From: Myxococcus landrumus
GTDB taxonomy: Bacteria; Myxococcota; Myxococcia; Myxococcales; Myxococcaceae
Assembly (NCBI RefSeq): GCF_017301635.1
Contig: NZ_CP071091.1
Coordinates: 711,001 to 775,000, forward strand
Direction: 5' to 3'
Length of the DNA: 64,000 bases
Part shown: positions 16,685 to 26,600 of the stretch, piece after piece
How positions within the stretch are numbered: the first letter of the stretch is position 1
Layout: every line of letters begins with the position of its first letter
Notes under the pieces: model-generated
What the model saw: only the letters and a program-made list of their open reading frames with translations
Database searches by the model: none
Told to the model about the DNA's origin: nothing
Translations under genes and position numbers: made by a program

Positions 16685-17299
16685 ATGCACGGCTGGGTGA
16701 GCGGAGTGATGCTGGTGCTCGTCTCCGCGGCAGGCGGTGCCCGCGCGGAGGAGGCGGGCGAGGTGAGCCACAAGGTCGAGCTGGTCCTGGACTGCGGCTT
16801 CCTCGCGGGCAGCGAACGGCTCTCGGTGGTGGTGAGCGCGCCGAAGAGCGTGGCCCAGGGGCTCTCGTACACGCTGACCTTCCAGAACGGAGAAGGCGTC
16901 GTCCCGAAGAATCGGGGGCCCATCAAGGTCTACGACATCCACGACATCGAGCTGACGCTCGGCTTCCCACCCGCGGCACGCCTCGTCCCGGGCTCCCTGA
17001 CGCTGGAAGGGGGGACCAACGTGGGGGAGACCTCGGCCTTCATCGATGCCCAGCAAAACCAGCTCACCTATGTCCTGGCGACGAAGGGGACGCGAATCCT
17101 GGCGGGAATGCGCTACACGCCGCCCCGGGTGCGGTGGCAGGTGCGCAACGAGGCCCCGCCCGGCGCCGAGCTGCCGGTGCGCATCGAGCGCATCGCCATC
17201 ACCAGCCGCAGCAGCCTGGGGACGAAGCGCGTCGTCTGCAGCCCGGAGGAGGAGGACTCGGTCCTCGCGCGCACCCGCTCAGTGGCCACGGCTCGCTGA
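16685..17299 (+). CDS. Secreted protein of unknown function
   Basis: A 204-residue protein with a hydrophobic N-terminus, GVMLVLVSAAGGARA, followed by an AxA-type cleavage site around residue 21, so export is likely. The mature part is strand-rich and has an early Cys (LDCGF) and a late Cys (VVCSP) that could form a disulfide, as in small beta-sandwich proteins. The upstream AGGAGGCAGGGGC is a good ribosome site. It lies between the KstD-like gene and the ATP-grasp gene on the same strand, 121 bases after the former. No family was recognised. Confidence 0.75.
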   Translation: MHGWVSGVMLVLVSAAGGARAEEAGEVSHKVELVLDCGFLAGSERLSVVVSAPKSVAQGLSYTLTFQNGEGVVPKNRGPIKVYDIHDIELTLGFPPAARLVPGSLTLEGGTNVGETSAFIDAQQNQLTYVLATKGTRILAGMRYTPPRVRWQVRNEAPPGAELPVRIERIAITSRSSLGTKRVVCSPEEEDSVLARTRSVATAR

Positions 17300-17342
17300 G
17301 GTCCGGTGGGGCGCACATGTGCCCGTCCTCGAGGAGTCAGGC

Positions 17343-18185
17343 ATGAGCGAGCCACGGGATGCGTGGGTGCGGTGGCTGCGGAGCATTGGCCTGGAGGACG
17401 TGAAGCGCGTGGGCGCGAAGGCGGCCCGGCTGGGAGCGCTCGCGCGAGGAGGCTTCGATGTGCCGGAGGGCTTCGCGCTCACCGTGGACGTCCTCGAGCA
17501 CTTCCTGGAACACCATGGCCTGGATGCAAGCAGTGACGCGAGGGCGTTCCAGGAGGCGCCGTTGCCCCCGGAGGTGTCCGCGCCGCTCAGGGCCGCGCTG
17601 GTGGAGCTGGGCGGTGGGCCCGTGGCGGTGCGCTCCTCCGGGGTGGAAGAGGATGGCGCGGCGGCCTCGTTCGCGGGCCAGTTCGAGACGGTGCTCGACG
17701 TGAGGGGCCCGGAGGCGCTCGAAGCGGCGGTGCGGCGGTGCTGGGCGTCCTCGCTCGGCGAGCGCGTGCGCCTGTACGCGAAGCGGCGGGGACGCGAGGT
17801 GTCGCCGCGCATGGGGGTGTTCGTCCAGCGGATGCTGGCTCCGGACGCGGCGGGGGTGGTGTTCACCGCGAACCCGGTGACGGGGGCTCGGGACGAGGTC
17901 CTCATCAACGCCGTGCGCGGCCTCGCCGAGCGGCTGGTGTCCGGGGAGTGTTCGCCGGACGAGTGGACGGTGCGCGGCGACGAGGTGCGGTGTGTCGCGA
18001 ACGTCGAGCGGAGCCTCACGGTGGAGCAGGCCCGCGCGCTGGCCCTGCTGGCCCGCCAGGTGGAGCGGCAGTTCGGCCAGCCACAGGACATCGAGTGGGC
18101 GCTGACGGGATGCCGGCTCCGGTTGCTCCAGGCCCGACCCATCAGCGCCTTGCCCGGCCCCGTGGCGAGGGGCCCTGCTCGCTGA
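17343..18185 (+). CDS. Stand-alone PPDK_N / PEP-synthase ATP-grasp domain
   Basis: A 280-residue protein made of just the nucleotide-binding domain of PEP synthase or rifampicin phosphotransferase. It has GAKAARLGAL near the start, VRSSGVEEDGAAASFAGQFETVL (the conserved ATP-binding VRSS...ASFAGQ), VQRMLAPDAAGVVFTANPVTG, and the closing DIEWAL...LLQARPI. The family protein would continue with substrate and His domains, but this ends at the TGA. Those missing domains are encoded at 1130-2791. The two lengths (280 + 553) sum to about the size of a complete rifampicin phosphotransferase (about 865). GAGGAG sits 6 bases before ATG 17343, supporting that start over in-frame upstream positions. Confidence 0.85.
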   Translation: MSEPRDAWVRWLRSIGLEDVKRVGAKAARLGALARGGFDVPEGFALTVDVLEHFLEHHGLDASSDARAFQEAPLPPEVSAPLRAALVELGGGPVAVRSSGVEEDGAAASFAGQFETVLDVRGPEALEAAVRRCWASSLGERVRLYAKRRGREVSPRMGVFVQRMLAPDAAGVVFTANPVTGARDEVLINAVRGLAERLVSGECSPDEWTVRGDEVRCVANVERSLTVEQARALALLARQVERQFGQPQDIEWALTGCRLRLLQARPISALPGPVARGPAR

Positions 18186-18197
18186 AGGAGCGGGCCC
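18169..18197. terminator. Possible hairpin at the convergent 3' ends
   Basis: GGGGCCCTGCTC and GAGCGGGCCC can pair around a loop of about 7 bases with one bulge, spanning the stop of the ATP-grasp gene. It faces the end of the minus-strand lipoprotein gene. There is no T-tract, so termination is only a guess. Confidence 0.3.
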
Positions 18198-18220
18198 GCC
18201 GCCTTGGGGCGTATGCGACG

Positions 18221-18877
18221 TCAGACGTCCGGCAGCGGCCGTCCGTGCACTCGGGCGACGATGCTGTTGAACAGGTCGCGCGCGCTCACGGCCATGTCGC
18301 TGGGGCCCACGGTGGCGCCCTTGCCCTGCACGACGATTTCGAGCTTCGTGGTGGTGTCGTCCACCTTCTGCACCACGATGGAGTGCTGGGCGAGCTCGAC
18401 GTAGGAACTGCCGGAGGTCTTCCGGGCCACCTCGATGATGCGGACGGGGGCCTCGGCCGTTCCTTCGACGACACCCACGCGGAACGTCATCTCGAACTCG
18501 ATGGTGATGAAGTTCCTCACGGTGTTGTGCGTGCGGAAGCTCACATCGTAGTCGGGCTCGACGTTCCAGGTGACACGCCACTCGTCGATCTGCCGACGGT
18601 CCACCAGGGTGTCCGGATTCTTCATCGCCTCGAACACCGCCAGGATGGGAGCATGGACGAAGCCCCGGCCATGGCCGAACACGGAGTCACCCTTGCCCGT
18701 GCCGTGAACGGTGGCGAGCGTCTCCGGGTAGGGGTCTCCGGCCTGGGCGGTGGGCTCTGGCGCGGTGGACTCCTCGAGGGCCTCCAGTCCCGGTGGCGCC
18801 GGGGTGTTCTCCGAACTGTCGCAACCCGACACCAGAGCGGTGGAGAGCAGCGCCACCACGAATAACCGCGTACGCAT
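18221..18877 (-). CDS. Lipoprotein of unknown function (SRPBCC/START-like possible)
   Basis: A 218-residue protein on the minus strand. The start at 18877 has GGGAGG just upstream and gives MRTRLFVVALLSTALVSGC, a clear lipobox (LVSGC), so the protein should be anchored in the membrane by its Cys19 lipid. Upstream in-frame positions to 19117 lack such a site. After an acidic, Pro-rich linker, residues 70-210 form an alpha/beta stretch with many paired strands (VEPDYDVSFRTHN, IEFEMTFRVGVVEG, TTTKLEIVVQGKGA). The layout resembles lipid-binding SRPBCC proteins, though not securely. It is divergent from the megasynthase operon. Confidence 0.75.
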   Translation of the reverse strand: MRTRLFVVALLSTALVSGCDSSENTPAPPGLEALEESTAPEPTAQAGDPYPETLATVHGTGKGDSVFGHGRGFVHAPILAVFEAMKNPDTLVDRRQIDEWRVTWNVEPDYDVSFRTHNTVRNFITIEFEMTFRVGVVEGTAEAPVRIIEVARKTSGSSYVELAQHSIVVQKVDDTTTKLEIVVQGKGATVGPSDMAVSARDLFNSIVARVHGRPLPDV

Positions 18878-19076
18878 GGGGACCTCCCGTGTCCTTCGAA
18901 TGAACTTCGTGGGACGACGTGTTGCGATGGCAGTCTTTCCCGAGTGTGGCGGTATGAATCCAGGGGCCGCGCGCCGGTCGTCCCGATGTTGTTCATCTAT
19001 CAATAGTCGGTGATCCGGGCGGCCGGCGCGGGAGGTCGGCCCGGGCCCCGCCGTGGGTTCACCCCCGCGAGACAAT

Positions 19077-19096
19077 CTGTTGCGTTCTTGCAACAG
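19077..19096. promoter_or_regulatory. 20-base inverted repeat, candidate operator
   Basis: CTGTTGC and GCAACAG are exact reverse complements separated by six bases (GTTCTT). The spacing fits a dimeric helix-turn-helix regulator. It lies between the lipoprotein start (18877, minus) and the megasynthase start (19425, plus), so it could control either. A transcribed hairpin is the alternative. Confidence 0.4.
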
Positions 19097-19281
19097 GAAG
19101 TCCCAACCGTGGAACACGAAGGACGGGGTGTTGTCCTTGGTGCGACGAGGTTTCGCGAGATGTGTCGCAAAATATCAGCATCGACTCGAGGGCCGCTTCA
19201 GAAGCCTCGCGTCTCGACACGTGATGTGTTGCTGTAGCGTAATCCGCATCACTTCTGTGCGATTGTGAGAAAAATAAAAGA

Positions 19282-19311
19282 TTGATCTGGCTGGATATTG
19301 TCGCCTACTTT
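19282..19311 (+). promoter_or_regulatory. Candidate sigma70-type promoter for the megasynthase operon
   Basis: TTGATC (19282-19287) and TACTTT (19306-19311) are 18 bases apart, preceded by an A-rich run (19270-19280) like an UP element. It is about 115 bases upstream of the KS0-KS-AT start. Both hexamers are partial matches, so this is only a suggestion. Confidence 0.33.
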
Positions 19312-19424
19312 GGACAGAGCTGAATTCTGGCCATTGGGGAATGACAGGCTTGACTCCTCTCGGTGGATACATCCGAGGCGGAGGTCATCGCGCGAGGTTT
19401 CAACGCGAGTTGGGGGCAGGTGTC

Positions 19425-22400
19425 ATGGAGGAGTTGCGTTTCCGGCCGATTGCCATTGTCGGCCTGGGTGCCGTGTTCCCAAAAGCGACGGACCCCCAGG
19501 CCTTCTGGGAGCGGTTGCAGACGGGGCCCACGGCCATTCGTGAGCTGGATGAGCGCGAATTGCGACGAGAAGGGTATTACGACGCGGACAGAGCCGCCGC
19601 GGACCGTACCTATTGCAAACACGCTGCCCCGTTGGACGAGCTGAAGCTCGACTATCGAAAGTATCGCATTCCACCGAAGGTCGCGCAGGACATGCACCGG
19701 ACGCAGCTCGCGTTCCTGGAGGCGACCGCGCAGGCGCTCACGGATTCTCGGAACGTGATGGAGCGGGTGGCTCCGGAGCGGATTGGCTTCACCCTGGGCT
19801 CGCTGGGAGGCGGGCTTCGCCCGGACACCCGGGTTCGCACGCGTCTGCTGGACATGGACGCGAGTCTTTCACGGGCCCTGCGAGACGCGTCCCTGGACCC
19901 GGCGGTGGCCGAAGACCTCCGGGGGGCGACCGTCCGGCAGGTCGAGCAGGAGATGGCGGGTATCACCGAGGATGAAGCCATCGCCTCCTTCAGCAGTGTG
20001 TGGGTCGGCCGGGCCGCCAAGCTCTTCAACATCCGAGGACCCCACGCCACGGTGGACGCGGGGTATGCCTCCACGCTGGCGGCGCTCCAGACGGCGAGTG
20101 CCCAGCTCAACGCGGGGGATTGTGACGTCGCGCTGGCCGCGGGGTGCAGCCAACTCCTGACGCCGCATGACCTGGTCGCCTTCAGCAAGCTGGGCGGCCT
20201 GTCCGTCTCGACGCTGGCGCCGTTTGATCGCCGGGCCAGCGGGACGCTGCTGGGTGAGGGCGTCGGTGTCTTCGTCTTGCGACGGTTGGAAGACGCGCTG
20301 GCGGGCGGAGAGCGAATCTACGCGGTCCTGCGCGGCATCGGCGCGGCGTCGGACGGGCGCGGCAAGTCGCTCATGGCGCCCAACTCACGAGGGCAGGTCC
20401 TCGCGATGCGCCGAGCCTACGCACAAGCGGGCTACGGGCCTTCCAGCGTGCAGTACGTGGAGTGCCACGCCACGGGCACCATCCTGGGCGACGTCACCGA
20501 GTTCCAGAGCCTGAAGGAAGTCTTTGGCGGGAGTCTGGCCGCTGGGAGCGTCCGGCTGGGCGGTGTGAAGGAGCTGACGGGCCACCTTCAAGCGGCGGCG
20601 GGGGCGGCGGGGCTCATGAAGGCCACACTCGCGCTGCACCACAAGGTCCTGCTGCCGCAGCACTCGTTCCAGGAGTCCGCGGAGGGCATCGACCTCGAGC
20701 AGAGCCCTTTCTACATCTCGAACCAGGGCGCGCCGTGGCCCCAGGTTGCTCACGGTCCCCGCCGCGCGTCGGTCAGCGCGTTCAGCTTTGGCGGCATCAA
20801 CTACCACGTGACGCTGGAGGAGTTCTCCCAGGCGTATCACTCGGAGCTGGCTCGGACGCTCCCCGCGCTCCAGGTGGCGGAGCCCATCGCCATCGTGGGC
20901 CTGGGAGGCATCTTTCCCCAGGCGGGCAATGCGCGGGAGCTCTGGGAGAACCTGCTGAACAAGCGCTGCGCCATCGGGGAGATTCCCACCGAGCGCGCGC
21001 CCATCGACCGCTACCTGGACCCGACGCGGCAGAGCAAGGTCCGGCCCTACACCAACCTCGCGGGCTACATCGTCGACGGCGCCTGGCCCCAGGACCAGGT
21101 CCGGGTGCCGCCGAAGATGGCCTCGCAGATAGACCGGGGCCATAGCTGGACGATGAAGGCGGCCCTGCAGGCCCTCTCCGATGTGGGGACGAGCCAGCGG
21201 TCCGTGGACCCGGCTCGCGTCGGCGTGGTGATGGGCTACCTGCCTCCGCTCGAGCGCGAGTTCCAGACGCAGGCCCGCGTGTACTACGCCGAGTTCGACG
21301 CGCGGCTCGCGGAGCAGCTCCGCCGCCAGGGCGTCGACGCGGCCACGGCGGCGCGCGTGCGGGAGACCTGCGAGCGGCTCTACAAGAGCGAGCTACCGCC
21401 CATCACGGAAGACACCTTGCTGGGGTACCTGGGCAGCTTGTCCGTGGGGCGCGTCGCGCATCACCTGGACCTCCAGGGGCCCATGTTGATGGTGGAGAGC
21501 GCGTGTGCCTCCAGCCTGGCGGCGCTGGACATCTCCATGAACCAGCTTCGCACCCGGCAGTGTGACCTGGTGCTCGTGGGGGGCATGTACGCGTCGCTGG
21601 GCGTGGACGCCTTGAGCCAGTGCTGCTCCTTCGGAGGGTTGTCGCAGAAGGGGTCCTTCCCGTTCGATGCGCGTGCCGATGGCTACATCTCGAGCGAGGG
21701 CGCGTCGCTCATCGCCGTGAAGCGCCTATCCGACGCGGAGGCCGCGGGTGACCGCATCTACGCGGTGGTGCGCTCGGTGGCGGGAGCCACGGACCCGAAG
21801 AGCGCCTCCATCTGGGCCCCGTCCTCGGAGGGCCAGGTCCAGGCCGTGCGCAGGGCCGTGGAGAAGGCGGGCGTGAAGCCCTCGGAGGTCCAGTACGTGG
21901 AGGGCCACGGAACGGGCACTCCCGTGGGGGACCCCATCGAGGTGCAGACCTATCAAGCCGTCTACGGACGGGCGCCGTCCGACGGGAAGCTGCTGCTGGG
22001 CTCGGTGAAGTCGAACGTCGGCCACTTGAACTCCGGGGCCGGGGCCGTGGCGCTGACCAAGGTCGCGCTGGCGCTGCACCACAAGCAGGTCCCCCCGAAC
22101 ATCGGCTTCGAGAGCCCCAGCCCGCGCATCCCCTGGGAGCAGGTGTCCTTCCAGGTGCCGACGGAGGCGCTGCCCTGGGAAGTGAATGGCCCGGGTCTCC
22201 GGCGCGCTGGTGTGACGTCCTTCGGCCTGGGGGGGACGAGCTTCCACGCCGTCGTCGAGGAGTATCCGTCGAGGCCCGGGCAGCGCGCGTCGCGAGGAAG
22301 CTCCTCCGAGGCCGGGCGCTCTCCGTACCTGGCGCTCACCGGCACGAGCCGCGAGCACATCCTCCAGCAGGTGGAGCAGCGGCTCCAGTCGCTCGAGAAG

Positions 22401-23603
22401 GAGCCGGGCCTGGACCTGCGAGGAACCTGGGGCGAGTCCGCGCTGCCATGCCGGCTGGCGATGACCTTGCCTCGGGGACAGGCCGCGCGGAAGGCGCTGG
22501 AGCGTGCGCGCACGCTGCTGGCGGGGACGGGCTCACCGAGCCTGCCGGAGCAGGGCATCTTCTTCTACGACAGCCGCGACGAGCGGCAGTTGCACACGGG
22601 GAAGGTGGCGGCGGTCTTCCCGGGGCAGGGCCCCCAGTACGCGAACATGTTGCGGGAGCTGGCGGCGGAGTATCCGGTGGTCGCGAGCACCATCGCGGAG
22701 GCCGACGAGGTCTTCTCCGCGATGACGGGACAGCCGCTCTCCCGGACGTTCTGGGTGGCGCCGGGGACGGAGGACACCTACCGGCAGGATGACGACACGG
22801 TCCACGCGGCGGTCTTCGTCGCGAACGTGGCGCTCTACCGGCTCATCCGGGAGCAAGGCCTCCGGGTCGATGTGTTGCTGGGGCAGAGCGCGGGGGAGTA
22901 CGCGGCGCTCGTCGCCAGTGGCGTGCTCTCGTTCGAGCATGCGCTGCGAGCCATCTATCGGCGCACGCTCGCGGTGACGCGGCTGCCTCCTTCCGCGTCG
23001 TCCGGTCAGATGCTGAGCGTCAGTGGCGACTTCGACAAGCTCCGTGAGTTCCTGCCCCAGGCCGGTGGGTACGTGACGGTGGCCGCGGAGAACGCGCCGG
23101 GACAAGGCATCGTCGCGGGAGAGGGACGCGCGGTCGAGACCGTCGCCCGCTGGTGCCGGGAGAACGCCTTCGAGGTCCGAGTGCTTCCCGTGTCGCACGC
23201 CTACCACTCGCAGCTCATCGCGGGCGCCGTCCCGGTGCTGCGCGCGGAGCTGGAGACGCTTCCCTGGAGTGCTCCCAAGCTCCCCGTGCTCTCCAGCGTG
23301 CACGGGCGCTACTACGCGACGTCCTCGGATGCGCGGTTCATGGCCCGACACCTCGCTTTGCAATACGTGCTGCCTGTTCGGTTCGGACAGCACGTGCGTC
23401 AGCTCCATGACGAAGGCACGCGGCTCTTCATCGAAGCCGGCCCCAAGTGGTCGCTGACCGCGTTCATCCAATCGACGCTGAAGGGGCTGCCGTACCAGGC
23501 CCAAGCCAGCAACCACCCCAAGCTTGGAGAGGTCGAGCAGTTCCATCGCCTTCTCGCCTTTGGTTACGCCCACCGTTTGCTCGGTCATCAGGAATCTCGA
23601 TGA
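19425..23603 (+). CDS. Megasynthase subunit: KS0 (Cys to Tyr) - KS - AT
   Basis: A 1392-residue protein; ATG 19425 is chosen because GGGGGCAGG precedes it and the protein then begins just before the first KS. Domain 1 (about 1-470) is a ketosynthase with intact ECHATGT and KELTGHL histidines, but its nucleophile position reads DAGYAS, giving Tyr214 instead of Cys. Domain 2 (about 480-950) is a complete KS with SACASS (Cys694), EGHGTGT and KSNVGHL. Domain 3 (about 1060-1380) is an acyltransferase with PGQGPQ, GQSAGE (Ser1155) and HAYHS. The KS type, with the insert before ITEDT...GYLGSL, is of the PUFA-synthase group. It would select malonyl units and condense them on ACPs supplied by the next gene, to which it is coupled by ATGA. 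Confidence 0.92.
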   Translation: MEELRFRPIAIVGLGAVFPKATDPQAFWERLQTGPTAIRELDERELRREGYYDADRAAADRTYCKHAAPLDELKLDYRKYRIPPKVAQDMHRTQLAFLEATAQALTDSRNVMERVAPERIGFTLGSLGGGLRPDTRVRTRLLDMDASLSRALRDASLDPAVAEDLRGATVRQVEQEMAGITEDEAIASFSSVWVGRAAKLFNIRGPHATVDAGYASTLAALQTASAQLNAGDCDVALAAGCSQLLTPHDLVAFSKLGGLSVSTLAPFDRRASGTLLGEGVGVFVLRRLEDALAGGERIYAVLRGIGAASDGRGKSLMAPNSRGQVLAMRRAYAQAGYGPSSVQYVECHATGTILGDVTEFQSLKEVFGGSLAAGSVRLGGVKELTGHLQAAAGAAGLMKATLALHHKVLLPQHSFQESAEGIDLEQSPFYISNQGAPWPQVAHGPRRASVSAFSFGGINYHVTLEEFSQAYHSELARTLPALQVAEPIAIVGLGGIFPQAGNARELWENLLNKRCAIGEIPTERAPIDRYLDPTRQSKVRPYTNLAGYIVDGAWPQDQVRVPPKMASQIDRGHSWTMKAALQALSDVGTSQRSVDPARVGVVMGYLPPLEREFQTQARVYYAEFDARLAEQLRRQGVDAATAARVRETCERLYKSELPPITEDTLLGYLGSLSVGRVAHHLDLQGPMLMVESACASSLAALDISMNQLRTRQCDLVLVGGMYASLGVDALSQCCSFGGLSQKGSFPFDARADGYISSEGASLIAVKRLSDAEAAGDRIYAVVRSVAGATDPKSASIWAPSSEGQVQAVRRAVEKAGVKPSEVQYVEGHGTGTPVGDPIEVQTYQAVYGRAPSDGKLLLGSVKSNVGHLNSGAGAVALTKVALALHHKQVPPNIGFESPSPRIPWEQVSFQVPTEALPWEVNGPGLRRAGVTSFGLGGTSFHAVVEEYPSRPGQRASRGSSSEAGRSPYLALTGTSREHILQQVEQRLQSLEKEPGLDLRGTWGESALPCRLAMTLPRGQAARKALERARTLLAGTGSPSLPEQGIFFYDSRDERQLHTGKVAAVFPGQGPQYANMLRELAAEYPVVASTIAEADEVFSAMTGQPLSRTFWVAPGTEDTYRQDDDTVHAAVFVANVALYRLIREQGLRVDVLLGQSAGEYAALVASGVLSFEHALRAIYRRTLAVTRLPPSASSGQMLSVSGDFDKLREFLPQAGGYVTVAAENAPGQGIVAGEGRAVETVARWCRENAFEVRVLPVSHAYHSQLIAGAVPVLRAELETLPWSAPKLPVLSSVHGRYYATSSDARFMARHLALQYVLPVRFGQHVRQLHDEGTRLFIEAGPKWSLTAFIQSTLKGLPYQAQASNHPKLGEVEQFHRLLAFGYAHRLLGHQESR

Positions 23604-26600
23604 ACATCCCCACTCAAGCCGCAGTTCAGCAGGAGCTCGTGACCGCGTTGGTCGAGATGACGGGATACGTGCCCGAGCTCTTCTCTCCTCACGTCCGGCT
23701 CATCGATGAACTGGGTCTGACTCTCGACGAGGTCCAGGGAGCCGTGACCTCCGTCGAGCAGAAGCTCCGGCTCCCGTCGCGGCCATCGGTGGATGGCGCG
23801 ACGGTGTCGGCCATCGCTGAAGGTCTCGTGAAGTCTCAGTCCCCTGGAGTGCCCGTGCAGATGCAAGTGGAGATGTCGCTGGAGCAGGTGCTGGCCTTTG
23901 TCGATGACCGCGCGGCGCGAAACGACCGCCCCGTCCTGGAGACGATTCTCCAGGAGACACGCGGCGCGCTGGCCCGGCTGGATGCCTTGGGGGTGGTGCC
24001 GGTGGTCGCTCCGGTGGTCGGCGCATCGAGTGTCGCCGCGCCGGTGGCGACGGACGTGATGAAGCTGCTGGTGGGGGCGCTGGTGGAGCGCACGGGCTAC
24101 CCGGCGGAGATGCTGGAAGCGGACCTGGATCTGGAAGCAGACCTGGGAATCGACACGGTGAAGCAGGTGGAAGCGTTCGCGATGGCGCGAGTGCACCTGA
24201 ACGTGGAGAAGGACGAGAACTTCCGGCTCCGTGACCACAACACGCTGAACAAGATGGTGAAGTACCTGACCGGCAAGGCGCCCGCGACGGCGCCCGCGCC
24301 CGCGCCGGTGGTCGAGGTGGTCCAGGCGCGAGAGGTGGCGCCAGCCTCGGGTGCGGCATCGACCGTCGAAGGTGTCGTGGAGTTCCTGCGGGCCGCGATG
24401 GCCGCGAAGACGGGATACGGCCTGGACATCCTCCAGCCGAAGCTGGACCTGGAGGTGGACCTGGGCATCGACACCGTCACCCAGGTCGAGGTCTTCGCCC
24501 ACGCGCGAACGACTCACGGTGTCGCACGCGACGACAAGTTCCGGGTGCGCCACTACAACACCCTCCAGAAGATGGCGGAGTACCTGGTGGCCAGGGCTCC
24601 GGCACCCGTGGCCACCAGTGTCCCGTCGGTTCCCGCCGCGAAGGAGGGAACCGGCACGGATGAGGTGATGAAGCTGCTGGTGGGGGCGCTGGTGGAGCGC
24701 ACGGGCTACCCGGCGGAGATGCTGGAAGCGGACCTGGATCTGGAAGCAGACCTGGGAATCGACACGGTGAAGCAGGTGGAAGCGTTCGCGATGGCGCGAG
24801 TGCACCTGAACGTGGAGAAGGACGAGAACTTCCGGCTCCGTGACCACAACACGCTGAACAAGATGGTGAAGTACCTGACCGGCAGGGCTCCCGCGGCGGC
24901 GTTATCCGTGCCCGCGACGCCGGCACCGGTGGCGCTGGTCGCCGCGCGACCGATGACTCCGGAAGTGACGGAGGTGTCCTCGGGTTTCTCGGCGCAGGAG
25001 GTGCAGGCGTACCTGGTCACCGTGCTCCAGGGGAAGACCGGCTACAACATCGAGCTCATCCAGCCGAACCTGGACCTGGAGGTGGACCTGGGCATCGACA
25101 CCGTCACCCAGCTCGAAGCCTTCGCCATGGCTCGCGAGAAGTTCGGGGTGGCGCGCAACGAGAAGTTCCGGGTGCGCAACTACAACACCCTCCAGAAGAT
25201 GTCCGAGTACCTGGTCGCGCACGCCCAGGCTTCGAAGGGCCCGGAGCAAGTCCCGGAGCAGGGCTCACCTGGAATCGAGGACGTGCGCCGCTTCATCGCG
25301 CGCTGCGAGGCCTCGGGCGACACGGCGTCCCTGCGGAAGCTGGCCGAGCATCTTGAAGGACAACTGCGCGCGCCCGTCCAGGCCGCGACGCCTCCGTCCC
25401 AGTTCTCTGGCAAGCGGTATGAGGTCCACCCGGTCGCGCTGGAGGTGCAGGCCGATGTGCGGACCGTCGCGCACCTGAAGGGCAAGACGCTGGGCATCAC
25501 CACTGATTCGCAGGGCAGCTACAAGACCCTGGCGAAGCTGCTGGAGGCGGCGGGAGCACGCGTCGTCATCCTGTCCTCGGAGGCGGGTTCCCAGGAGGGC
25601 GTGTCGCTGGATTGGAGCCAGCCGGAGAGCGTGGGGCAGCGCCTCAAGCAGGTTCAGGAGACCCAGCCGCTCGATGGGCTCATCCTGCTCCACACCGCGT
25701 CGCTGGCGCCCAAGCTGATGGACCAGGAGGTGGAGGCCTGGTCCTCCACGCTGAACACCTTCTCGTTGGGGCTCTTCCAGAGCGGCGTCGCCGTCTACGA
25801 CCGCATCCATGAGATTCCGGGGGGCGGCTGGTTCGTCGTGGCCACCGCTGGCGGCGGGTTCTTCGGACACACCAACGCGCAAGGTCGCATCCCCCTCGCG
25901 GGAGCGGCGGGCGGCTTCGTCAAGTGCTTGAGGCGGGAGCGGCTCAACGCGCGTTGCAAGGTGGTGGACCTGGACATCCAGGACTCCGCCCTCTGGGCGC
26001 GGCAGATCTGGAACGAGCTGGTCTGCACCGACCGCGACGTCGAGGTCGGGTACTCCGGTGGCCGTCGCTACGTCTTCCGCGACATCGAGACGTCCCTGAC
26101 GACGGCACCGGTGAACATCAAGCCCGGCTCCGTGGTGGTGGTCTCGGGGGGTGGTCGTGGCGTGGTCTATCCCTGCGCGAAGCTGCTCGCGAAGGTGACG
26201 GGGGCACGCGTCATCATCACCGGGCGCACGGTGCCGCCTCGCGGTGACGAGGAGTGGCTGAAGGTGCCGGAGGCGGACCTGCCCGCGTACCGGATGAGCT
26301 TCATCAAGCGCCACCTGGCCGAGCATCCCGGGACGACGCCGGTGCAGGCCCGCCGGGTCTTCGACTCCGACGTGGCGAACCGGCGAGAGCTGCACCGGAA
26401 CCTCGAGGACTGTCGGAAGCAGGGCATCTCGCTCGAGTACAAGGTCTGCGACATGACGGACGTGAGCGCCGTCCGGAGCCTGCTCGCGCAGGTGCGTCGT
26501 GACTACGGCCGCATCGACGGCATCGTGCATGGCGCGACCATCGAGGAGTCCAAGAGCCTCCCGATGAAGTCCTCGGACGCGTTCGTCCGGACGCTGGCCT

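Larger units (their letters stand above)
18878..19424. other. Divergent intergenic region before the megasynthase operon
   Basis: About 550 bases without a convincing gene, the longest gap in the window. It holds the 20-base dyad at 19077-19096, a weaker AAGGAC/GTCCTT stem at 19119-19138, and an unusually A+T-rich patch at 19260-19300 containing a possible promoter. Short open frames here have no ribosome sites and no recognisable product. Confidence 0.7.

Noticed and set aside
18900..19340. Several short open frames in the gap before the megasynthase
   Set aside because: They have no ribosome sites, no conserved features and atypical composition for coding sequence in this genome.
20052..20075. 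First KS of 19425 as a loading KSQ domain
   Set aside because: The residue at the Cys site is Tyr, not Gln. A decarboxylase role is left open but cannot be claimed.
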